This document shows, one piece after another, positions 55,041 through 64,000 of a stretch of DNA of 64,000 nt (positions are counted from its first letter, which is position 1; every line of letters starts with the position of its first letter). The notes under the pieces are model-generated. The model was not told where the DNA came from and ran no database searches. It was given only the letters and a program-made list of their open reading frames with translations. The translations under genes and the position numbers were made by a program. Source of the stretch: Fasciola hepatica (lineage: Eukaryota > Platyhelminthes > Trematoda > Plagiorchiida > Fasciolidae); NCBI GenBank assembly GCA_948099385.1, contig CANUEZ040000164.1, forward strand, positions 3,610,501-3,674,500, in the 5' to 3' direction.

Positions 55041-55211
55041 AGATTCAGACTGGAATCTAATAACAAAAGAACGAAATAACTTGCAGACTATCTTGTGCTG
55101 AGTGGTTTGGTATTTTGGTCCATTTAAAACCCCAAACATATTCAAGTTGACCCATTGTTCTCGAACGTCAGAGAAAATATGCTGGTTCTCAATTTTCCGT
55201 TGGGCTCGCAC
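55041..55211 (+). repeat. 171-bp direct repeat, copy 1
   Basis: Matches 55,324-55,494 at a constant offset of 283 bp with few base changes and no indels up to about the last 20 bp. It starts directly after the integrase C-terminus of the BEL remnant. Confidence 0.92.
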
Positions 55212-55323
55212 ATGGCTAGGAATACAAATCCGTCATAACTTCACTTGGATCTTTCAGATGAGGCTTAGTGGCTGAATCTCCCTGTAAAGTTACGCCGGTG
55301 GTTGAAGAAAAACATTTATTAAT

Positions 55324-55494
55324 AGATTCAGACTGGAATCTAATAACAAAAGAACGAAATAACTTGCAGACCATCTTGTGCTGAGTGGTTTGGTATTTTT
55401 GTCCATTGAAAACCCCAAACATATTCAAGTTGACCCATTTTTCTCGAACGTCAGAGAAAATATGCTGGTTTTCAATTTTCTGTCTAATTTGCAC
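55324..55494 (+). repeat. 171-bp direct repeat, copy 2
   Basis: Second copy, leading directly into the CR1-type RT fragment. The 112 bp between copies (55,212-55,323) is unique. Copy 2 is probably contiguous with the RT sequence downstream. Confidence 0.92.
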
Positions 55495-56040
55495 AAAGAG
55501 AAGCTGCGATCCTTTGGCATTATCTGCCCTTTGCTTTCTTGGTTGGCATCTTACCCATCTTTTCTCTCACAAGTGGTTTTATTACTGGGCCCAACTTCAG
55601 CACTAGGTCCATTACCCGGGGCTCCATTCAGGGCTGTGTTCGGGCCCCATTCTTTCTCCTCTGTACGTCGATGACGTTTCCGACAATGTATACCGGCGCG
55701 CCACTCTGTTTGCTGACAACACTAAGGTAGTTTACAGCTGCTGCTTGGCAATCTCAGTACTACCATCCCTAAAAGCACAGCTGACTTATCCGCTGTCAGT
55801 GAATGGTGCTCAACCTGGGCGATGGAATTCTCCGCACTTGCGATTCACCCATCGACTTCCGGCCATTAGTGAGAGACCCTGGTTTACATTATTTTTGCTG
55901 GCTTGCCTTTGCTGAACATGTTGTCTCACAAAGGGCGAAGGCCAAAACGTATTTCGATCATCTGCGCAGATCCCTTCAGCCTAGAGAGAGCTTCCTCTGC
56001 ATGCATGAAGCGCACTCCAGAGCCGTTCTCAAATAATACC
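55495..56040 (+). pseudogene. CR1-type RT remnant F
   Basis: Across frame changes the plus strand gives 'KKLRSFGI..PLLSWL' (like LxxxGIxGPLLxWL), a degraded QGSVxGPxxFLL segment, 'YVDDVSDNVYRRATLFADNT' (C domain, FADN for FADD, near 55,660-55,725) and 'DLSAVSEWCSTWAMEF' near 55,780-55,830, a motif after the RT active site (LxxWSxxWxLxxN). It stops short of the C-terminus. Confidence 0.75.
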
Positions 56041-56199
56041 CCTTATTCTTCCTAAGTATGTTAAAACCCGACGGGATTATTGTTGAATGTATTTGGAGAT
56101 GATTCTCAAGGCGGCCTTTTGGGTTTATATCTCAAAATCGAACCATAGCTGCATCGTAGCATGAAGCTCAACCTGGGATTTCTGTATGAATTATTGACT

Positions 56200-59100
56200 A
56201 AGCAATCTTGTTCCTCCAAACAGTTATGTTTCTCCCTGGATGCTCCACACCTACTCCGCGATGGATGATACGTCACTCCTACACCCCCTGCAAGGGCCGG
56301 TGTACGCTCAAACATTTTCCTCTCCACATATTCCAGAATCTGAAATATACCCCCTTTGTGTACTAGATCTTCTCAGTCAAGATGTGCCTTCGTGCATGCT
56401 TTAGATAAATTACTTTCTGTTCCAACTATTGTGGGTTTATTAAATTTTCACGTAACAAAAAGCCAAGCTCACAATAAAACGCCTCGACTTTAAGGTCATT
56501 ATTTTGCTTTTTCGAACCACATTTTCTTCCAATAACATTTGATTTTACCTTTTTCCTTTCTCACTGCTAACCGTTTTAGAATAATGTTTGATCTATTTGA
56601 CCGTTTTTCATTAGAATTTGCGTCCGATTTAGTTAAAACAAGACTGCTTCGTCTAATTGTTTTGCCCCACCGACTGATCCAATCCTGCCATCTCCCCTTT
56701 GGAATGAGTCCTCCCAGATGCTTTCGCATTTTCTAGAGGGCCAATGAAATACTTCTCATACACTCCGTCAATACGCCTCATCTATTCTACGAATAATTAC
56801 CGGTAATTATTCATATCACGTTTCCGGCCCCGAAACCAACGTCAACGAAGTAACAGAAACATTTTTCATCAGTTGAGTTTTCTGCTGGAATCCTCGTCTA
56901 AATATCAATCCATACACTTCCCACTCCCTCATCGTTTCACCATCTTTTCTGTTTTCTATCACACAACAACAGAATGAGCAGTAAATTGATCCCACGTGAT
57001 ATCCTATTGCCTACCTTGGCTCCTTTCCACTTTAGGTCCCACTAAGTAGGCATTCGTCACTTTCTAAGTGATACTGAACTGGAAACCTCAGTCTTATTTC
57101 TCTCACTTGAGGTGGCTCGTCAACCTAACTTATCATCCGGTTATTAAGCCGCCCGTTCTGCTCCCGCCTTATCCCCCAGCATATTGTCTTCCGTGATATC
57201 ATGCGAAATTTCTTTTTCTCTTCCTCAGACTGATTGCTCTTGGTCTTACTGTAGCCTTCTCACGGAATTTTATAGCTCCTGCTTATCCAAAGCTCACCGT
57301 ATTCTTTGCTGAGTCGCAAGTCTCATGGCTTCAACTTGTTTCAGGGACCCACTTTTTTATTGAGTTCTTGTTTTACGTTTCTTCCCCCTTCCTTTAACCG
57401 TTAATCCTCTGCTGGACCATGCCCAGACTGCATTTCTCTACTTCACCTCTCCTCCCAGTAATTCCTTATTCCGGCCAACCCTTTCGGGTTCTGTATTGAT
57501 TACCTCTCTCGCTGGCGCACTTGGATAATAATGCTTCATAGCTCTCTGTCGATTGCTGCTTCCGTTAGCTCTTTCGTCCAAGTTCTTATAGCCTGACCAA
57601 ATGATCCTTGATCATGAAACCTTACCGTGGTTGCTCCGCCCCCTGAGCAAACATCGGTGATCACCCGTGCCACGGCGAGGGTCGCGGTCAGACCCCTCGT
57701 TTTGGCCGGCGCGGTTTCATTCTTCCAAATCCACTGCGCACATATTTCTCGCGTCTTTTGTCTGGACTTTCCTTCTTTTTTTCTCAGCCTTCGTCATATA
57801 GTATCCGTAGCAAAGCGATTTGATCGTCGCACCTTACCTGATTTCCTTTGGTCAGTGCTCTGATCTCCTGTTCCGTACATTGCTTGCCGCAGGCTCTTTC
57901 AGAGTGCTTCCCGGGCAGCTTCGCTTTTTTATTTTCCTCTCAGTGTAAGGCCTTCTTTACGCAATGAACTTTAGGTACATTTTCAAACCATATTGTCTGT
58001 TATCACCTGATCTTTACGGTCGTCCACTTACTTATCCCTCTCCTGTGTTATTCGCTGTTACAGCTGCTGCATCTTTTGCACCACAGTCCTTCTGCCCTCC
58101 AAGTTACCTTGCTCCACGGTATTTTACACCACTCCAACCACCCAGTGATTTTATTCCTTCCGCTTTCTCCATTTTTTTCAAAGCCATCATCTTGCTGCAT
58201 AATGTACGACCATTTATCAAAGCTTCGCTCACTTTTGATCGTCACCACATATTGCACCCGCAAAAATCCGATAGCTTGATTAATAACTACATGCTTTCTT
58301 CCATCCTTCCCCTCGAGTTCCCCCTTTTTGAACTTCTATCCAGAGCTGCCACCACTTCTATGCTTCCAAAGTCGTTTCTCCCTCTCACTGTTTATCTAAC
58401 ATAATCACCTGCCGTGGAAAAATTCATAATGATTTTTCAAGAGCTTCCGTACCGTTTGATTTTCCAAGCATTGCTTCCTCCATGGTTCATCACCCTACTG
58501 CTCGTGCCATCGCCTCTTGTCTGTGTACATATGCATACATATATATTCATAAATTTCCTCTAGATTCTCCGGTTCTTTGCTAGCCACTTCCCTTGCCTCA
58601 TTCCCGCGGCCCCTCACTATATGCCTCCATTCTCCCCATATCTGGGCCCCAAGTTTGCGGCATCCCGATCCTTTAAAACCTACCGCTACCATCCAATCCA
58701 CCCTTCACGCCTTGCACTTATCATTCTGTGTTTTCAGTTTGAGGTTTTTACCCTGATACCGCCCGCTGATTGCAGTGTACCATACTTTATGACTATCTAA
58801 TCCCTCGCCAAGCAACCGTTATTTTCTCTTTCTCCACCGTCAGTCCTTGCCACATCTCATACCGATTATAAGTCTTCCTCATGTGAACCTTCGGCTTTCA
58901 GTCAACTCCAATTGGCTCAGTCGGATCCTCCATTTTACCTCGACCCTCAAGTTCACCAAGCATCTGTCGGAATCTGTCCTTGGGTTCACTCAAACTTCCC
59001 CCATTATTCTTTGGTGTGAATACATTATTCTCTCCCCTCTTCTGCCTTTCAAATCCACTTACTCTACCGTTGTGAAGCATAATTCTAAATTTTCACGCAA

Positions 59101-59200
59101 TTTTTTCTGTCTAATTCACCGCTTGTAGACTTTTGATCATGCTTCTGACATATTTTGATCGTCTCCGAAACAGAAAATATCACTATTATCATAGTAAGGT
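56200..59200 (+). repeat. Long AT-rich dispersed repeat, copy R6
   Basis: The longest pyrimidine-rich stretch assigned to the family. 57,812-57,925 aligns with 34,165-34,265 and 58,540-58,800 with 34,740-34,990. A piece of the GC-rich head lies near 57,665-57,712 ('GGTCGCGGTCAGA', 'TTTTGGCCGGCGC'). DNA 5' of the head (56,200-57,650) may be upstream family sequence or a second copy. Open frames such as 57,964-58,404 (146 residues) are hydrophobic or Ser/Pro-rich without recognisable domains. Confidence 0.5.
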
Positions 59201-59229
59201 TTCACTTGGACGTATCAAGTGGGGCTCAT

Positions 59230-61120
59230 GGTCTGAAATTATATTTTGGGGTTTTTCGGGTCCTTTTCTCTGTTAGACCAGCTTAAGAGTGTCGCATGTT
59301 CTTGGCAAATTATATTAATGGACGGTGCACTTTTGCGCAAGTGTGCACAATTCTCAGAGTGAATTGGTATGGACCATAAGCCAGGCCTTTCTTCAAGGGC
59401 CTGAACTTCCTTCTTAATAGCGGGCTCACCTGCATTCCATTTGAAAGTAAGCCAGGGCTGAGATGCTCCACAAAGACGGGACACGAGGTTCGGGTCAGCA
59501 TTCGCCAGGGCTTCGCTGGAGCTCACGGAGATTACCTCCGTAGGGTGTCCCTTGTCCTTGAATTTCGGCCAGACTCCCCAAGCAAGAAATATTTTTTAAG
59601 CCCAAACTTGCCCAGCTAAAAAACGTTTCTGCTGGCAAAGTAGGTCGCTTACACTGATACTTTTACGGAGTCGAATTACCGACGGAGGTTCCACAACCCT
59701 TCCTATCGCCGACGTTGAAGTGACAGGTCGAAGACTGATGGCCTTGGTGGTCATCTTGCCTTCGTACGGTGGAACTACTATAGCTTTCTTACATTCACGA
59801 AGGGGTCTCCCGCTGATAAAGACTTATTGAATAATCGTGTGTTTGGCTAAGCGAACACATCGGCCGGCTCGTTTGCCATCTCAAAGCACACCATCAGACC
59901 CAGGGGGTTGGGCGACTCCGGTGATACTTATGGCTGCAGCCGCTTTTTCTTCAATGATTTTCTCGCTCGATGTACATGGAGCTTCCCCGCAACTTGCTTG
60001 AAGTTGTTGCTTCTCACCTCAATAGCTTAGAATGGAAAGCAAAGCCTCTCCAATATATCGGTCTTGGGTCCTCCTGTAACTCCCGGTAAATATTCATGAT
60101 GTAGGGTTTGGATGGTAGCTGCAGCTCGAGTCCGTCGTCATAGGTAATCAGAAACTCGGGTGCGAGAACCGGGTGCTCTGCTTAGGTCTGTTTATATATG
60201 TATGTCACTTTCACCGCTTTTTTAAGTGCACTGATTACGGGTGGTGCAGTGGCGGCCATTCTCTTCCCCAGTCTTGCGGGTTTTCCTGAACGACTTCGAA
60301 GCTTCATAAGACTTCTGAGCAGCGAGTCAAACCGAGGTTTACCTTTTGCACGCTGTCGCCGCCTGGGTGCTGGGGCAAAGGTTTGCACAATTCGGGGAGT
60401 TTTACGAAATGGAACGGCATTCGCCTAGCACTGAGTCTGCCCTTTTTTCTTCATACGAACATTACTCCTTTCCTTCAGCTGAGGGTCAGCACCAAGTTGT
60501 CACTTACCTCCAGAGGAGGTAAATAATCTAATCCACGTTGGAATATTTTGAAGGTATTTTCAAATTTTTAGTAGAAGTTCGAAAACCCTAGATTTGAACT
60601 GGTATCCAGAACCTGGTGAAGTGGAAGTTCCAGCACCGATGACAAGATATCACGGGGAAAAGAATCCGCCACCGTACTGGGCCCTAGATTCTCCCACCCA
60701 AAGTTCAGCTAGATGAAGTTCCCCGATATCGGAGAGTGAAAATCCCCAGCCCAAGGTAATTCTTCAGTCAGTAGTTCGGGAAGATTTGCCGGTACGGACC
60801 GATGAGCCGCCCCAGCCGATAAAAATGCACTGGGCTTCAGCTTTACGTAACACCAAACAGATTCTTCAACGCACCCTGGCCTGTTTGACCATCCGACTGT
60901 GGTGAAAGAGCCCCTCGAATATACCTCACCCAGCTCCTTCCTCCGAGAGCCCGGCTTCTGTCGGCATTCTGAAGCTTGTATCCTGGGAGGGCCACTCCAG
61001 AGTTCATCGCCTCCTCGGCAATCCAAGACCCCGTCAGATCGACCAACGGTGGCCATTGGAGAACTACCCATGACTCGAGTTCTCCTGGCTTACTCAACTG
61101 ACCCCTTATAATAGACAACT
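59230..61120 (-). pseudogene. CR1-type element: endonuclease and RT N-terminus
   Basis: The minus strand first gives endonuclease pieces (61,118-60,640): 'NSGVALPGYKLQNADRS' (like SExxLPGYxLxRADRxxRxGGG), 'GGRSWVRYIRGAL' and, in another frame, 'LPWAGDFHSPI' (like IIGDFNAPxI). Then RT N-terminal pieces (60,000-59,590): 'GVAQPPGSDGVL' (like KSPGPDGI), 'GDPFRECKKAIVVPPYEGK' (like GxxPxxWKxAxVxPIxKxG) and 'SLRPVTSTSAIGRVVE'. The RT active site is absent. The last part (59,526-59,239) is an unrecognised open frame. Confidence 0.7.
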
Positions 61121-62600
61121 GCTGAAGCTACCTGGATGACGATGTTGTTGAGGAGGAACGGCTTACACCGCGGGTAAAGACGTCTCCCTAGCACTCGAAA
61201 ATCCCTGCTTAGTAGGTCTGTACTTCCATATTAGCCTTCACGAGCTCCTGTTCTTTTTGGGTGAGTCAACCCTCCGCAAAATATCGCACACTCAGGCTCT
61301 GACCAGAGATCCTATATTCGGCCTGCGAACCTAATATGCGAACTTGTCTCCAGAGGTAAATGACCTCACATTCCTTATTACCCTATGCAAGGTCAGGAAT
61401 ATCCAAGAGCAATATATCCGCAATGCACTACAAAGAGGTCAGTGGTATGGCAGATCTGCTGTAGGGTCGGGTGAACCTCACAATATTGTTTCCGTACCGC
61501 GCGCCTTCGAAAGAACTCCCTACGGCGCACTGGCCACCCATTTGTCTCTGTGGCCCTCCCCACTGGGCCATCACGATCAACACAGCTACGTCTCTCACAA
61601 CCCATGAAAAAGAGGGCATAGGGAGGGGAAAGATTAGAGAGTGTGCATTGCGATAATTCGCCCATATCGTGCAAATGCAACAGTCAAGTGGCCACTGCGC
61701 TTCAAGTCAAATCAGGGCACAGGACTGGCGGCCCTCACCAACAGTAGCCCAGTTTCTTCCACCTGTGAGCCTCCGCGTCTCACGTTGCTTTGAATTCTTG
61801 AAATCTTTTCTTGTCTGCTGATGGACAGAGGTTAAGAAGGAATATGTGACTAACGCCGCAGTCGCCGTAAAAATAACAGCGGCAGAATAATTTTGATAGA
61901 GTGAAGCCTCGGCAACCAGCAGGTTCACCCGTCCTAAAAACGTTGCGTTATCAAAATGTCATTTCTCTTGAAAACAAGGAAACTTAGGGAGACTCAGAAG
62001 CCTCAGGGAGATGCGGGTGAAAGTTCGAGAAAAGGAAGGACACAAAAAAGGGAAAACAAGGAAATGTCGTAACGGGCGTTCCACTGGGAACTTTCTCAGA
62101 CGCAGTCAGGTAAAACACCCTTCTACACGGATTCCTACTTCTTTTGGGAAAGATGCTCACCTGCTGCCACAAATTCCACGTGGAGCTTGTTTCAGTCGTT
62201 TTGTACTCTGCGCCAAAAGAAATGGAATGTTGAAATCTTTATGGCCCTCGGCTTAGGCAGCTAAGGCGAATACTCGCGAAGGGTGGAGCCTTCGTCCCGG
62301 ACAAGTAACTGCCTATTCCTTCTCGGCAAGCTTTTCGGTTTCTTCACTGGTTCTATCAGGTCTCCCCTTCACCTTTTTGATTTCAGCGAGAGTAAATCTA
62401 AAAACGCCAGCCCATCCTCGCACTGTAACCCTTTGCATCAGAGATCGTTCTTGTGAACCTCCTTCGAACCCCCCCCCCGACGTGTGGGCTTCTCTTACTA
62501 ACCGGGAGGCCCAGGCGTGGAATACCTCAGCTGGGATCTCACCAGGCCTCTGTAAGGGGTTGCATGTGTCCGGCCCCCGAATTCACTGGTCTGCGCGGTT
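61121..62600. other. Unassigned; perhaps ORF1 side of the CR1-type copy
   Basis: The minus frames 61,680-61,393 and 62,172-61,984 have no recognised motif. The stretch lies upstream of the endonuclease, so it may be ORF1 or another insertion. Confidence 0.3.
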
Positions 62601-62639
62601 TGTGCAAGGCTGTCTACACATTGTCTACTGCTGGCTGAC

Positions 62640-63480
62640 ACTACACCAAAGGCTTGAAGGTACTTTTACAGCTATAGCCAAGTCCCGTACTCATGTTTAC
62701 CGCGCAATATGTCCAGGGTTGCCCGGGTTTGGGGGGCCGCAACTCAGGACGCCCTGCCAACAGAAGTAACCGTTTTTTCAGGTTCAAATACATGTCCCAG
62801 GTTACTGTTCACTTGCGGACAGCATCTATGCCCTCCTGCACCTGGAGGGATTCTGCAGATCCCAGAATTTTCACGCCATCTGAGAAAAGGAAACATGGCA
62901 ACCGAGGGACGCCCGCTAAAACAACCACGTGCCAAGAGCGCTTGTTTGAACATGGACCCCAAAGGTACTCGTCTAACTTGCGTCGCCAATTAGGCCTCAG
63001 TCTTCTGAACTTTGACAAAGAACCGAAGATCACTCAGATAGGGTTGTAACCGTCACATCAGCCCTTAAGCCTCTTTCAGCTTCCTTTAGGCCGTGCAACA
63101 GCAGCCTATGTTTTACGTCATCGAAGGCTTTGCGAAAGTCGAGTTAGCACAATTCAACTTACTCAACCTGTTCTAGTTCCCTCATCAAGGAAACCAAAAA
63201 GGTTGCTGGGGCAGGACTTTCCCTTCAGGAAGCCGCGCTGTTGGCTTGAAACCTGGAAATGCATCACTAGGTTCCCCAGCAGTGCAGTCCTAATGAACTC
63301 CAGCTTATTTTATTATTGCCTATAAAAAGCTAAGCGTACTGAATTTCACCAGGTCGTCCCTTCCATCACCGTAGTGAATTTGTGCTAATTCCACTGTAAT
63401 CCATTCAGCAGGCAACTGCAACTTCCCAACGGACTTGAAAAATGGTTCAGCAAAAGCCCAAAAGAGTGCCCTGGCAAGCG
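62640..63480 (-). pseudogene. CR1-type RT remnant G
   Basis: The minus strand gives 'QQRGFLKGKSCPSNLFGFLD' (near 63,250-63,190), 'FRKAFDDVKHRLLLHGLKEA' (A domain, near 63,130-63,075), a degraded B domain, and 'CFLFSDGVKILGSAESL' (C domain, FSDG for FADD, near 62,900-62,855) followed by 'TWDMYLNLKK'. Frame changes lie between all pieces. Confidence 0.75.
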
Positions 63481-63619
63481 GCTCCAGGGTTGCAGAGTAG
63501 GCCGTCCGGTTCTGGGGCTTTCTCCTGATCGAGTGCTCCTCGGTTCAGCAACTCATCGCCCAGTGATGTCACAAGCTCTTACGTCGAACTAGGCAGCGAG
63601 CGCTCAGAAAAAAATAATG

Positions 63620-64000
63620 TACTGAACTAGCGAACAGGGGAGGATCTGGCCGCGCGGAAAATCCGCAATCCTGCTGGGCATCAGGCTCTGGAAACTAAAC
63701 ATCCTGAGTTTTTCTAGCAGTCAGCCCTGAGATACATTATCGAAGACTTTGTTGAAATCAACGAGCCCTTCATCCATGCTGCAGCAGCCCCCCATATCCC
63801 CACTAACTGATCTCTTGCCAGTAACATGACTTGCGACGCACGATTACTTAGAAAGTAAGCTATGCTGGGCTGTGCACTGGTGCTTGCAGAGCAGACGGTT
63901 TTTCTGGATTAGCGCGGACCCCAGCCTTTCCTGCGCTGTTCTTACGATACATATAAGATCACCGGGCCGTAAAGGGTAGGAAACTTGTGCAACTCTGCTT
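63620..64000 (-). pseudogene. CR1-type RT remnant H, cut by the window edge
   Basis: The minus strand gives an 'HSLLSKxSCVASHV' segment (like QHGFxxxRSCxTNL), then 'DEGLVDFNKVFDNVSQG' and 'LLEKLRM' (A domain, near 63,770-63,700). This repeats the A domain present in remnant G, so it is a separate copy of the same class, lying directly upstream of it. Confidence 0.7.

Noticed and set aside
1..64000. CRISPR arrays, bacterial operons or other prokaryotic systems
   Set aside because: No regularly spaced short repeats or ribosome-binding sites; all recognisable coding sequence is eukaryotic retroelement.

Overview
The window is repeat-dense eukaryotic (metazoan) DNA, and I found no host gene I can support. 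Almost every recognisable coding stretch is a transposable-element protein, mostly broken by stops and frameshifts. The mix is BEL/Pao and Ty3/Gypsy LTR elements, CR1/jockey-type and RTE-type non-LTR elements, a Penelope-like element with a GIY-YIG nuclease, and a tRNA-derived SINE. That mix, in the standard code, fits a repeat-rich invertebrate. A large-genome flatworm (cestode or trematode) is my best guess, but this is inference and no host marker gene confirms it.

Layout, left to right. 1-1.9 kb: copy of a long AT-rich dispersed repeat with a GC-rich head. 3.2-4.8 kb: two CR1-type RT remnants (-). 5.1-8.3 kb: Penelope-like element (-) with inverted flanking segments. 8.5-9.1 kb: CR1 RT remnant. 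9.2-12.1 kb: decayed BEL/Pao pol (-). 13.0-13.7 kb: RTE-type RT (-). 14.5-15.7 kb: four SINE copies, two of them head to head. 16.6-18.4 kb: second dispersed-repeat copy. 19.3-22 kb: nearly complete CR1-type pol (-) with its 3' simple-repeat tail. 23.7-24.5 kb: CR1 RT remnant (+). 24.5-26.4 kb: inverted LTR pair and BEL gag remnant. 26.8-29.3 kb: two more dispersed-repeat copies in opposite orientation. 29.4-30.8 kb: CR1 RT (-). 30.8-32.8 kb: BEL protease/RT/RNase H remnant (+). 33.5-35.3 kb: dispersed-repeat copy.

35.4-40.5 kb is a near-perfect inverted duplication, with 1,573-bp arms and a 1.9-kb spacer, each arm carrying a BEL/Pao-type gag fragment. 41.0-50.5 kb is a nested structure: an old Ty3/Gypsy element (-) split by a young BEL/Pao element (+) with matching LTRs and a 5-bp target-site duplication. 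The young element has one reading frame for gag-protease-RT-RNase H-integrase, interrupted by three single stop codons and carrying probable substitutions at an RNase H and an integrase catalytic residue. 52.2-55.0 kb is another BEL remnant (+) with an internal insertion. 55.0-55.5 kb is a 171-bp direct duplication, followed by a CR1 RT fragment (+). 56.2-59.2 kb is a further dispersed-repeat copy, and 59.2-64 kb holds three CR1-type fragments (-).

The parts do not form a pathway; the window records successive insertions. The most informative elements are the young BEL/Pao copy that looks dead yet recently inserted, the large inverted duplication, and the uncharacterised dispersed-repeat family.
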